From positions 148,329 through 212,328 of the forward strand of contig JADWOT020001202.1 in the NCBI GenBank assembly GCA_036345935.2: a DNA stretch of 64,000 nucleotides, written 5' to 3'. Shown one piece after another: positions 12,501 through 23,712 of the stretch. Position 1 is the first letter of the stretch; each line of letters begins with the position of its first letter. Position numbers and translations under genes: made by a program. This DNA comes from Taenia hydatigena (taxonomy: Eukaryota; Platyhelminthes; Cestoda; Cyclophyllidea; Taeniidae). Below the pieces are notes generated by a model. The model was not told the origin of the DNA. It did not search any database and saw only the letters and a program-made list of their open reading frames with translations.

Positions 12501-14142
12501 TCACAACATTAAATTCAGTGTTAAAAAATTGCTAAAAAAGAGAATAATTAGCTTCTGCCAAGCCAAAACTGCTGACAGCAAAAACAAAGTACGGAAAACA
12601 AATTCTCTGCAATCGACAAATCCACAGCAGACATGTTTAAAATTTAGTAAAACGACGGAAAAATATCAGTTCTCGATAATTTAGAGGCAGCCAAATAGAA
12701 AAATTGATGTTCGACGGACAAATTCATGGCTGGCGCCACTTCAAAACCAGTCATATAAAAAATCGATGTTCCAAAGACGAAGGCTCCGTTGTCCAAAAGG
12801 TGACTGCAGTCACATGATGAAAATCGATGTTGCAACCACCAAAGCTCCGCCCTCCACACGGCGGCTGCAGTCACATGAGGAAAATCAATGGTGCTTTTTC
12901 ATACTGTCAGTGTTGCTCCTAAAGTTGGATATTTATGAAGCTTTTGAGAAATCAGTGTGAAAATGCGACGATTTGTAGTGCTCTGGAATGATGTCTACGT
13001 AAGATATAAGAATAGAGAAATGAAATTTTGACTTTTTCCAGACGAAGTTGGCATTCTAATTTCATCGTTATTTTGAGATTGAACTAAGGCTATGCAATCA
13101 ATTCATTATGCCCAATGGAAACCGAGACAAATCAGCAGAAGCCCACAACAGTCATGGACATGGTTTTCTTTAAGCGTCCATAACTGGTCTGCATTTAATA
13201 GCCACTTCATATGCAAGAATGGGCACTGCCGCTTGTGCATGCACTTTAGCCCATTATCCCGTCAATAAGGCCAAACAGGAGGGTATTGGGGCTAACAAGC
13301 GGATAACTCATGGGTTAGTGTGGCGTGACCGGGATATGAAGGTCCATAAGAGGCACACCAAAGTCGTTAAATACCGCATTGTCGCAATAGAGTAAGGAAC
13401 TACTTTTGCCATTGCGTGCGGCTCGCTTCATCCAGAACAATTAACATTTACGCCATATCAGTCGTCTGTGTGCCATTTTGGCACAAACACTGATATAAAT
13501 GCCAAGGTAGAGTCTGCAGCTATACTATTTTAAATTCATCGTGCCATAGTATTAGGGACTTATTTTTTCGCAAAAGGGTTTCCGGAAGGCGTAGGTAGTG
13601 GTTTTTATAGTAAGCAGGGCCGCTAACTTGGAAATTGCGGCTACTGAACTGAAAGTAGATACAAAATACTTAGGGCCTTTTATGACTTTTGCAGCATCTG
13701 TGTAGCAAACGCTTCAGTGGACCGTTCTAGGTTTATGCCTCCTTTGCCGTTAGCTAATACGTAACTAACACAACTTGAATTTACGTCAACATGGCATAAA
13801 CCGCTCGCACACTTCTTCCCTCTGTTCCATCATCATCGGTGCGTGCCTTTTCACTGCATTTCAACTCACGCCATTCTGGTTTTCGTCTTCTAATGATAAC
13901 ACTCTGGTTTTCTTGTCTAGCATTGCAAGTGGCCTACATTTTGGACCCTTGCATTAAATCTATTTCTGCATTTCCTTCTTCATCTGTTTACTTCTCCATA
14001 CATCCCCGCTGCTTGCAACTCACACGCTACCTCGCGTTGGAAAGAGAGCACCACGTGCTTTTGCAGACTTGGTGACCGGTCGAATGACCGACTACTTCTA
14101 TGGGCGGCTGAGGTATTACGGTTACCAGGTTTGTTCACTTAC
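9508..14142. other. Long intron of the minus-strand gene, with an A-rich segment
   Basis: No convincing exon is seen in this 4.6-kb stretch. From about 12180 to 12700 the plus strand is strikingly A-rich (many AAAA runs), leading into the 59-61 bp minisatellite. Two open minus-strand frames (10383-10189 and 10582-10376) look weakly protein-like but lack usable splice sites. Confidence 0.45.
12690..12895. repeat. Decaying minisatellite, unit 59-61 bp
   Basis: The anchor AAT[TC]GATG recurs at 12702, 12761 and 12822, and as AATCAATG at 12883, giving spacings of 59, 61 and 61. The last two units also share GCTCCG, CTGCAGTCACATGA and AAAATC. Similarity falls off leftward, where weaker echoes (CAGCAGACATG, CTGACAGCAAAAAC) appear back to about 12570. 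This suggests growth from the right-hand side with older degenerate units on the left. It lies within an intron. Confidence 0.75.
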
Positions 14143-14185
14143 ACGCATTTAAAATGTTTTTTGACTGTTACTCCCGAGTGGTAAT
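14143..14185 (-). CDS. Small exon of the immunoglobulin-like gene, phase 1 to 2
   Basis: A strong acceptor (TTTCTTCTGGCATTACAG) and donor (GCGT|GTAAGTG) bound 43 nt with one open frame, YHSGVTVKKHFKC. The G-x-T-V-x-x-x-F-x-C pattern resembles an immunoglobulin B strand. Entry phase 1 matches the exit of 15307-15052 and exit phase 2 matches the entry of 9507-9346. Only this frame bridges those two exons. Confidence 0.45.
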
Positions 14186-15051
14186 CTGTAATGCCAGAAG
14201 AAATGACGATTTCTCAAGGGCCGTTGAAGGGGGAGAGAACAGGAGTACAGATCTATGTAAAGTTAGGAGGCGATAATTAAAGTAGATCTCACGTAGGAAG
14301 GAATTCAATGTTAGTAGGTGAATGAAACAATTCATTCGGGACACACACACCGGTTGAATCTAGGGTCGAACGCAACAGTAGCGATGAAGAGAGCCTAGCA
14401 CTTTATTGAGTTTTTCTTTTGCAAAGCCCAGACTCTATTCAGGTACAAATTAAGGGTTATTAAAATTACAATGCACTCTTACTTGCTTCAACTCGCTTAA
14501 TCGCTAATGCCTCTGTAGTTGTTAATTACATGAAATCCATACAATGCTCCATTCTGCCCCATATATGGCTTTAACTGGCGTGCATTAGACCTTTAGTGCA
14601 CCCGTCAGGCATCTATCCTTCCATGATCAGTCTCAGTTAAATCGATCGGAATAAATGGGCTTAAGAAATGCGGTTCTCTATTGTCTACCCTCCATAGATT
14701 GAGGTCACTACCACTTGTCCTTTGCTAATTTGCAAGACAGCAGAATCACTGAAGAATAATTTTTATTTTTTTTGGATTCATGAACGTAATTATCAGCCCC
14801 AACTGGTGTCATTATTGTAAACATTACAACCACTGGGGCGTTGTGTGGGAGATTTCTCACCAGACATGTTAGCTGCGGACGCATTGAGCAGTCATTCAGC
14901 AGCTGCTGCATTGAGATTTGCATTTCTATTGATCAGAACCGAGGTCCTGTTTGTCAGGTTACCTTCTATTTCAACCTGTGGCTCATTCAACTGCAGGATT
15001 CATACCTATCATGTTGCATACTGATTCACTTAATTTTTACTCCTTACTTAC

Positions 15052-15307
15052 CAAGGAAAGCATATTCTGTAGTATCCAAGAAATTCGTTCTGCAAAAATA
15101 TATCGCTTCGAAATCACGGCATGGTAACTCGTAACTTTTGCATTTGTGGACGCTATTCCGACTCTTTGAGCCCGCATCTGTAGCAGAGTGTGACACAGGT
15201 GACTGGTTTGTCCGAAACGTTGGCTGTTTCGGTAAATCAAGGTCTCCTACTGAAGGATAACTTGGCACATCGGCAACAACGCTCTCTGACTCCATTGAAG
15301 TGATGCG
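15052..15307 (-). CDS. Exon of the immunoglobulin-like gene, 85 codons, phase 0 to 1
   Basis: The acceptor AAAAGTCAG opens in frame, and the donor CCTTG|GTAAGTAAGG is perfect. The peptide starts RITSMESESVVADV, is Ser/Pro/Asp-rich in the middle (PSYPSVGDLDLPK), and ends with FEAIYFCRTNFLDTTEYAF. Its Y-x-C resembles an immunoglobulin F strand. An internal Met at residue 5 could be a start if this were a first exon, but the phase-0 acceptor matches the exit of 17029-16920, so an internal exon is preferred. Confidence 0.5.
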
Positions 15308-16919
15308 CTGACTTTTGGCTTTGATGTGCTCTTATTTTACGATTCCAAAAAAGAAGAATCTGGCTCCCGCGCAGTCCAATGGCTAGCCGCTCTGGCCAAA
15401 CTCAACTGTCCTCCGATTAATCTCCATGATTGGCCGTGCTACCTTCATGTAAACTACCCCTGTACCATGCTATTCTTGAATAAAATTATGTGATGCACAA
15501 AATGTTTTTTTCATTTATAGAAACATCTAGATTACCATTAGGTATACATTTCTAACGCTAGACCCATTTTTCAGGAAACTTAAAGATAACGAATACTTTG
15601 CAGTGCCCGCACGGGTAGACCACCACCCTGATGCCATAATTCATAGTTTGATCGGATGCAACTTTAGTGGTAAAGGATTTATTCTTTCTTCTTAAGGATT
15701 GTGGAACCCTAAGCAACTTCTAAAGCAGATGATGCCAGACAATTGTCGCAAATGCGACTTGTAAATAAACATCTTTGTGAGGACGTTTCGCTGCATCTGT
15801 GTCTCTTTAAGGTTTTTGAGAATATTTTCCAAATTTTGACGCATCCAATAGGCGTTTCTTCAGGTTGATGATTAGATTTCCGACATAACTGCAGTAAAAT
15901 GGTGAAAAACGAGTCTTTTTGCTCTCGAATTTATCTACCTCCATCGGTAATCACATGTCTGACATCAGCAAATGTAATATCCTAAGTTTTTTAAACCGTG
16001 CCTCTAACTGCTATGTGGAAGTTCATGCGATCAATCCGCGTCAGAACGCTTGATGTCTAATGCTCAGGTGACCGTCAAATAATAACATATCTACGCACTT
16101 ATTAATTAGCTAATGCTTTAACTCTTACCCCTATTGTGAGTTTTGTGGCAAATCTCTGTAATGGCTATGGTAACACTAGTTGAGTTTCAATTCCATCTAA
16201 GGCCTATGGCAGGTCCTCATTCTTCGAAGAGATAATTAATGCCCAACGCATCAAAAGATGTTGAATTTTGCATGACCTGAGCAAAAAAAATGAGAAAGAC
16301 ATAAAGTGACGTTTCATGAAATCCAGCTTTTTGTTAGTGTTGTGGCAGGACACTATAGTTTATACGTGAATACTCAATTGCATAAGCCAAAATCTTTCAT
16401 TTGGGACTTCATTCAAAACATCACAATAACAGCCTAGTTGGCATAGCTCCTTGCTACCAACGGACTGCACTGTATCATGGCTCACACACTGGTATTTTAC
16501 TCATTGGCATTTTCCTTGAGCTTAAGAGAGCATAACAGCATTTTATTGACAGCTACTATTCTCCATGAAAGGAATGTTCTCTCCTGCATGTTATTACGAC
16601 CAATTTTCAGTTCAGAAGGCAGCAATAAATGTTTGATTTCTTAATATAATTGTTGTCTGGAAATGTAGAAGTTGGTTGGATAACCTGCGTACTTGCATCA
16701 TAGCTTTACCGATGTGAAGATTTAATATTAAGCACTTAAATGCAAGAAGATTGCAGCACTATTTTTTGTGAATGCTGAGAGTCGTTTTAAACATTTTCGA
16801 AGAAGAAATTCTATAGTATTCGTGCCTACCGGTTGATACCACGTGGAGCATTGGCGAACCCAGCATTCTTAAAAGCCTCATCTCATATTGAACCCCTCTC
16901 TTTCGGTGAGTCTGCTCAC

Positions 16920-17029
16920 TGCACTTTGAAATCGGTTGTTGTTTTTACTTGTGACACGCTCCAGTGAATTGATGCATTCCGAACTTAACGTGCTTTTTTC
17001 TAGATCTTCATCGTTGAAGGGTCCACGCC
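16920..17029 (-). CDS. Exon of the immunoglobulin-like gene, 36 codons, phase 1 to 0
   Basis: Minus-strand frame from acceptor TTCTGCTTGAG to donor GTGCA|GTGAGC. It reads RGPFNDEDLEKSTLSSECIN, then SLERVTSKNNNRFQSA. The peptide is hydrophilic and acidic with one cysteine. Exit phase 0 joins 15307-15052. Entry phase 1 fits the exon at 21974-21899, or a smaller candidate ending at about 17109 that reads PSRKPACHEANTVK before GTGAGG. Confidence 0.45.
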
Positions 17030-17389
17030 CTCAAGCAGAACAATGCATTGTTGGTATAATCACGCCTTCCTGACCTCTATCTCATCTGTTTGTCAACCAC
17101 AATGCCCTCACGTTTGACTGTGTTAGCTTCATGGCATGCAGGCTTCCGGGATGGCATGTTTACTTGTGCTACATTATTCGTGATTTAAATTGTGTGTTGG
17201 CCGAAATATGGGGTGCTATTATATTGCACAGATGGCTTGGATTATCAGCAGATGCGCATGTGTAGTGCTGCGATTAAAATTTGAAGTAAATGCTACAAAT
17301 TATAAAGCCATTGCCAGCATTTCATCAAATAGGATGAATAAATTGGTAACAGTGAATCATGTACTAACCAGACTTTGCCTTGTACTTAC

Positions 17390-17424
17390 CTGATGGAAGG
17401 TAGTCTTTTAAAATAGTACGTTAG
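17390..17424 (-). CDS. Candidate 35-nt microexon
   Basis: Both splice sites are excellent: acceptor TGTTTTTTACTTTGCCAG and donor CATCAG|GTAAGTAC. Only one frame is open (LTYYFKRLPSI), phase 0 to 2. Its exit phase does not fit the next exon at 17029-16920, so it would need a partner or belong to an alternative transcript. Confidence 0.3.
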
Positions 17425-19090
17425 CTGGCAAAGTAAAAAACACTACCACCCTCTTAGATAAAAAAACTTCAATGAGCGCTATTTTTGATTTCATTGATAA
17501 TGTATGCGCCATTACGTGGGCATAAATCGAATTCTGCCCTGTGGATGGTCTCGGTACGCATTTTGATTGGCGACTCTACGTGTTTACACAACTGTTTTAT
17601 AGTGCCTGAAGAGGTAAGACAACAAAATTATGCAATCCTGGTATACTGGTGAACAAAAAAGTGTCAAACTTGCATGATCACTAGTAGAACTGAATAATTG
17701 ACTACATGGTGATGATATTTAGGTATGATTCGGAAGCACGTCTCCACCCCGATTTCGAGTTAAAGCTAAGACGATGCTTAAAGCGATGACTAGAATAGTG
17801 TTCAAGTTCCCCCAGTACCAAAGTGGAGGTAGATCACTAAAAGACAAAAAGGACTTGCATTCTACCGCTCTACCACAGTCTTACTGAAAATCGAAGAAAC
17901 ATTCGCCTCTTTTTAATCGTAGGCGTGAAGAAACAAGAGACGCGATTTATTTTAGGAAATAAGTGAAGCATTCACCGTACAAAACCAGCTAATAGAAGCA
18001 CCAACAAAATGCATCAGCTGATGCACCATTTTAATCAATGGAAGTGCGAATTTTATTTCTTTTACTTGGACTGCTGCATTAAATCTATATGCATGCTCTG
18101 GCTGTATTCTAAGCACCATCGGGTTCAAACAAACGTTGCACAGAAAAATGCAAGTATATGCATTCATTCTTCTGGCGTCAATGTTAAAGTGGTTATAGTG
18201 GGAATGGTTTTCCACCTACTAATACATCGATTCGAGAAGATTTGCCGCAGCGACATCCTGTTGTTTGCTCTGACCTTCGACGCTTTTTCTCTTGAGTTGA
18301 TCCATTACAACAAGGCGTCACATCGTACACTGCGTTTTCAAAAGTTAGCTGAGCTAAAACTTCGGGTTTACCACGATTTTAGAAGTTAATATTGATTAAG
18401 TCGGACAACAAGATGCACGAATATGAAAGTGAAAAATCAGACTAATAATCACGGAAGGCAGATAAGCAGACGATTAAAAGAAAGGAAAAGTGGGTAGTGT
18501 TAATTTATAGTGATCTTTTTAAAAACGTGTTAAAAGCAGAAGGGTCAAATATTCGTCAACTTAGTGAATTAGCCATAAACTGTGTACGCAGTGATATTAA
18601 AGAGATGTGTTTAGCAATTATGTAGGCGAGAGGCAAAGGACGAAAGTCAAAACATATTCCGGAGGAGTGAGGCAACTTCCATGAAGTAAAAGGCCAAGTG
18701 AGCCGTTTAACTTCGATGCTTTGAGCACTAAAATGTGCTATTTTATAGGTTTCCCTTGTACTTTTGGGAATTCGATTTGGTTTTCTCAAGCCTCTGCCCA
18801 ACTATCCCCAGCGATCACTACACAATTGCTCATGCTACTGTTGCGAGGCTGGTTATGGGCCATTTAGATGCTAAAAAAGATTGTGTTGCAAAGTATGGAT
18901 ACTCGCTTCATGTATGGATTTCCACAGAGAAGATGCAAGTGATTAATAGTTCTTCTCGAGACGACAATATCCTCAGATAAACCAAATGAAAGGCATTACT
19001 TTCCCTTCAGCGATAAAAAGCCAGCCATTTAAAGCGAATCGGCCATGATTTGCCAATGATCTAGACTTAGTTCTGGAACTTTTAACTGCG
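17425..19090. other. No supportable gene
   Basis: Two overlapping open frames on opposite strands lie here: plus 18009-18389, 126 codons, and minus 18215-17952. Neither has splice context or a recognisable motif. They are treated as chance. Confidence 0.4.
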
Positions 19091-19372
19091 CCTTTTAATA
19101 AAGGGAGAGCTGTACCTACGATGCTAAAAGGGTGCTTTGAACCAATTCTGTCGTGACTCTAACCAAAAATCTATCATTGGTAAGAAGAAAAGGGTGGTAT
19201 TGGACAGAGCTCAGCTGGACCCCACTTTTCTTCTTACCAATGATAGATTTTTGGTTAGAGTCACGGCAGAATTGGTTCAAAGCACCCTTTTAGCATCGTA
19301 GGTACAGCTCTCCCTTTATTAAAAGGGAGAAGAAAAGTGGGGTCCAGCTGAGCTCTGTCCAATACCACCCTT
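19091..19372. repeat. Interleaved double inverted repeat (A-L-A'-L')
   Basis: Arm A (19091-19192, 102 nt) is repeated in reverse complement as A' (19225-19326) with one mismatch (T at 19151). A second segment, 19190-19234 (45 nt, covering the loop and its edges), is repeated in reverse complement exactly at 19328-19372. The two pairs interleave, so they cannot form one simple hairpin. Near-identity means the event is recent, or that it is a template-switch or assembly artefact. No coding frame is involved. Confidence 0.9.
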
Positions 19373-19623
19373 ATTAGGGGTCCGAATGTTTAGGTCGTGA
19401 CGCTGCCATCTGATGGACAGCTCAGTCATGTCACAGTTACTTACTAAACACAAACCGCGATCCTGTGGTATATCTTAGAAGCCAGCAAAAGAAGGAGGAG
19501 GTAAAAAAGCTGGTGCATCCTTGTCAAATGCTACCGACGTGCCTAGGCAGTGAGTACGATGTGAAAGAACCGCTTGTGAAGGTGCTTGCAAACATGCAAA
19601 TCAAATGTAACAGAATTGATGTC

Positions 19624-19696
19624 GATTCCGTGGCCTAATGGGTTATGCATCTGATTACGGATCAGATGACTGTGGATTTGAGTCCCGCTGGGGCCG
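19624..19696 (+). tRNA. Degenerate tRNA-Arg(ACG)-like sequence (pseudogene or SINE head)
   Basis: 73 nt fold as a cloverleaf. The anticodon stem TCTGA/TCAGA is perfect with loop TTACGGA (anticodon ACG, Arg). The A box TGGCCTAATGG is close to consensus and the B box reads GATTTGAGTCC. Single mismatches occur in the acceptor (A:C), D (C:T) and T (A:C) stems, and several G:T pairs are needed. No clean poly-T terminator follows directly; a T5 lies at about 19721. More likely a tRNA pseudogene or tRNA-derived SINE head than a working tRNA gene. Confidence 0.55.
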
Positions 19697-19895
19697 TAAA
19701 TTTTCTTTGTCTCTCCCTCTTTTTGTAGTAGCACCGGGCTTGTTCAACAATGAATTGCAACAAGAAGGATGGATGTGATACCCACTTAGATGCTTGAAGA
19801 AAGGGGCAACAAATCGAACTAAGATGTGGGAGGTGGAATGTCATCATGCTTGGTGAGAGGCTAGAATCCATAATATCCGCTTTATTAACGACGCC

Positions 19896-20085
19896 CTAAC
19901 CTACTAGCCTGTCTCATCACCACCAATCTTCAACCCTCATTTTTCCTTCGTCCTCTCACTATTAAATCCTTCCCACTACTTTTTCTTTACACTTACTCCC
20001 CTATATTCACATCTCTCGTGCCCCTCACCCTTCTTCACCTACTCACCTCATCCACTCCTGCTGCCAAGCTCTCTCCTCCGACCAG
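19896..20085. other. G-depleted pyrimidine-rich tract
   Basis: About 190 bp in which the plus strand has only a handful of G residues and is dominated by C, T and some A (for example TCCTTCCCACTACTTTTTC). It follows the tRNA-like segment and may be the tail of the same repeat. It could also form purine/pyrimidine strand structures. No gene is seen. Confidence 0.6.
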
Positions 20086-21898
20086 ATGCCATGCTTCGCT
20101 GTTATGACAAATGGAAGGCCATGTGTGGTAGATTAAGTGTAACTATTGGAGTCACGTATTGCACCAGTGGAAAAGGAAGGAGTAGAAAACAAGTTTTAGC
20201 AGTCTCTGCAGCTCTGATGGCAGAGCACTTGCGAACCAGTTGAGTTTTGCTTGCCTCATCGCCTCGGCTTCACCATGTCCTGTTGCCTTAGCAACTACCC
20301 GCTCTAGCATCGTGCACTCACACCATATCCAAACTGATGGATCGAATGTGTAGGCGGATGGGTGGGTAGCTTATTTGGTACTTTTTTGTAGAAATTTGGT
20401 TAATAAGAAAGCTGATGCTTAGAACTTCTATTTAAATAAGATCTAGGCTGTACATTTGGGGTTCTAAAGCATTCCTAGACATAATGTGTCAGGAATGGCA
20501 ATGATAAGGCTAAGAATGTTTTTTCAGTGGTTGCCCGCTAGCAGTAATTCCATAATGCAGAAAACATAACACTATTTACGAATTTCGTACACTGCTACTT
20601 TATTTATGTCTCGCATTCACATTGGCAAACGCTGCTCAGATCACCCGCATAGGTTTATTTTTCATTAATTTAAGGCAGCAATCGAAAATAGAGTGTTTGT
20701 TCGTTAACATTAGTCTTGGTTGAATGGCAAAACGAATTAATCCTGTTTGTGTTTTGCACGAACCATTTAATGGTTAATTAGTTCGTGGTCGTACAGACAT
20801 CCAGTAATTGATGACCGCACCTTATTGTTCATCTAGAGGCTGAACAGTTTTAGAAAGTAGCAATCCTGTTGCAATGCTTGTTTCATTGCGCATTTTAAGT
20901 GAGAGGCATCAGTGACTACGAATAGGTAAGTAGAGGGAGCATCATCTGCAACTGAGGATGAAGAGTAGACTGAATGAGCACAGCCTAGGTCACTGTTCTC
21001 CCTGCCTATGCGGTCATTTCACTCAATACTAAGGCCTGAGAACCAAGACTAAAAATGAGAAGCCAATCGTAATACACTAACAGGTGAGAAGGTGGATCAT
21101 TACTTATTACAGGTTCCCTTACCAGCCACGGCTCGTCCAAATTATATAGCTTACGGCTAAGACCATTCAGTTCAAGTTCTAGCATTTGTTGGAATTAACC
21201 TCTACATTAGTGGGTTGATACTCTAAATGGGGTGCAAAAACCAGGTCATCCGCATGTCCTGATGAAGATTTCGTGAGATAATTAAAATTGACTTACTGGT
21301 AGATGAGCGAGAGTAGCCACTTCCAAGACGTGTGTGTGTATGAGATTGTCGGACCTTGTTGTATGCACACGAAAGCGACAACGGTGAAGCGACATAAAAT
21401 GAGACAAATTGGAATGATTCCGAAACATTAAGTCCCGCAAAATGAAAATATTTTAAATTAAACTCTGATATGCATAGGGCAAGAAACTGTTAACCGCTCC
21501 ATACTTTTCGTTCGATAAGACCGTGTGATAAAGGGCTTGTTATTATTAACACTATTGGAGAACAGTTAAACCATCCGCTTGCTTTTCATTCATTTCCTTC
21601 GCCCTGCATACTGCTCTGGTAGGTGGGTCTTCTATCAGCGCGTAGGCTTTCGCGAGGCACACGTATCTCAACGTTTCCTGGTCTATTCATTCTTCTTGCA
21701 TCACAAGTGCTCACTCAAGCCACACGAGTGGTTATAGCTGTGTGATAGATGCATAGCGTGCTTGTAGGAAAGCATGCGATTTCGGGTAACACTCATTTGT
21801 TGAATTCGTCATGTATGGGAAGATTTATTTTTCAGCACAATGATTGTGTGATAAGCTGCCATGATTTACACATTTCCTTGCCTTTGTTGTGCACTTAC
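20086..21898. other. No supportable gene
   Basis: At 20208-20245 a stretch resembling a tRNA D-arm (GCAGCTCTGATGGCAGAGCA) is seen, but no T-arm follows. Otherwise ordinary AT-rich sequence. Confidence 0.45.
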
Positions 21899-21974
21899 CA
21901 GCAAAATTAACATCTCTGAGACGGTATACTGCCCAATGCGGCTGCACGGAACATAGTGAAATATTCAGACTAAT
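21899..21974 (-). CDS. Candidate immunoglobulin-like exon, phase 1 at its donor
   Basis: A perfect donor, TTTGCTG|GTAAGTGC, closes a minus-strand frame reading ISLNISLCSVQPHW, then AVYRLRDVNFA. The L-x-I-x-L-C and following Trp suggest immunoglobulin B and C strands. The acceptor is uncertain; the frame stays open a further 15 codons upstream. Exit phase 1 would fit the exon at 17029-16920, about 5 kb downstream on this strand. Confidence 0.35.
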
Positions 21975-23522
21975 CTTTGCACGCTCACCCAATTCCCTAA
22001 TTCCATCAATCTTTAGTTATGCTGAAGTTTTGGTCGTACAACCTAGAGTCACGGTGCAACGGAAACCGTTGTGCGATTCCAACTTGGGATAACTGCATAT
22101 TGATTTGTGACGAATTTTAGGATGAGAGCAAGAATGTAAGGAAGGCTGTCAATGGTTTTAAACCCTTACCTATGTGTGGAGGCAAGTGTTTTGCAAAGGC
22201 CTTCCAAGTTCCACCTTCCCACACGATTCTTGGCGAAGTTGACAGCAGTACCATTAAGTGCATAAATAAACAAATCCCTTCTTGGTCTGTCCTCTAGTTC
22301 AAGCAAAGCAAGTTAGGCAGCTTTAGCGAGAGTTCCGACCAACACCTCTTCCTTTTAAAGTGCTTGGCACCCGGAACAGCAGGAAAGACTCAGTATACGC
22401 CGAATGCAAGGCATAGAAATGGGCGGAATGAACTCTAGGAATGCTTGTACGTTGTTGTTCATTGACGTCAACAGCAAATAAGCGTAAGAACTGCGTGCAA
22501 TACCTGCCTCACGTGCTTACATACTAACTCAGGCATTCGTTTACTTTTTTAAAATGTTTGTGCAAATAGGTGGTTCTGATTATGCATCACAGTCGTCTAG
22601 GAAAGCAGGTAATTAGGGTACACTTTTGCACTCACGACTGCAAAATCGTCGCTGCTAACCAATATATTATACAGGGTTGAGACCGACATGGTCAAAATGA
22701 AGATAAATCCATAAAATCATGCTGCTAAGATGACCGCATAGATAGAAATTCCCTTAGAAAAAGATCGGCAATAATTGTATAGTAACGGAATGCCTACTTC
22801 ACCTTAAAGTTATGTTATTTGAGTCTAAACTAACAACCAAGAGATGGTAAGCGCGATAAATACATTGCATAGCCAATATTAATAAAGAGAAGACAATAAG
22901 AAATGTTCGTGAGCTGATTGCAAGTAAAGGCTGGAGACTCAAATTAGTTTAAAGAGCAGTTTCTAATTGCATGCAAAATAGGAACCACCTACACTGAAAT
23001 TATCCCAAAGAAACAGCAGGCAATTAGCGCACCCGTCCTCGTATGTGGCGAAGATTATTGTCAACCACGCAAGCCCTTCATTCAAAACAGCGCTCCTTCT
23101 AACCTGATTCTATTCCTTTACTGATCATTATGCAGTACTCAAGGCTACAGTGGAAGCCAAAATTTGACATGGTTTTAGTGGCTACAACAAAATTATCTAT
23201 CTACATCAGGTGCAGAAGTCTAACCATTGTGTGCTGTCAACCTGGTCGTCATTGCGGTTCATCAACAACAATCTCAATCAATTGAACAAGTGGCGATAGG
23301 GCACCAAAAGAATAGAAGGACTGTTGGCGTAGTCTGCCACTGCATAGCTTGGCGAAATAAGTACAACTTGCAAGCTCTATTTTTAACTAGCTTAAATTAC
23401 CGCCAAATCGGCCAAACAAACTGCCATTAACAAAAAACAAAGAAGCAAAGTTATTCATAAGCGGGTATTTTTTGACACTAATGTTTTGTCGCTCCGTACG
23501 AGGATGTATCCTCCCTGCTCAG
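21975..23522. other. No supportable gene; upstream of the fibronectin III gene
   Basis: The signal-peptide exon expected for the gene that follows was not found here. A plus frame at 23227-23430 looks weakly protein-like but has no good donor. The 5' end may lie further upstream. Confidence 0.4.
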
Positions 23523-23712
23523 TAGAAATGCATCTCAGGACAGTACAGACTGGCTACAGACAAGTAGAGAGTCAGTGGGTCTGGTCGTATGGTATCACCT
23601 GGACATATGCCAAAACAGATTTTCCAAGGCTTCCTGAAGACCCGTTGGGTGCCATCATCGACCCTCCAAAAAGCACGACTGATCCTACTTCGGAAGCTAC
23701 TCCATCCAGCCG
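23523..23712 (+). CDS. Exon 1 (visible) of the fibronectin III gene
   Basis: Acceptor TCCTCCCTGCTCAG, donor AGCCG|GTAAGTGA, phase 1 to 2. It reads TVQTGYRQVESQWVWSYGI, then PRLPEDPLGAIIDPPKSTTD, then PTSEATPSSR, so it ends Pro/Ser/Thr-rich. The minus strand is also open across this stretch and beyond (23941-23519, 140 codons), which weakens the call. The perfect plus-strand donor and the phase match to the next exon favour the plus strand. Confidence 0.5.

Noticed and set aside
18009..18389. Plus-strand frame of 126 codons
   Set aside because: No splice context, no motif, odd composition (Cys, His and Phe clusters), and the opposite strand is open too.
20208..20245. tRNA D-arm-like GCAGCTCTGATGGCAGAGCA
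   Set aside because: No anticodon or T-arm follows at the right spacing.
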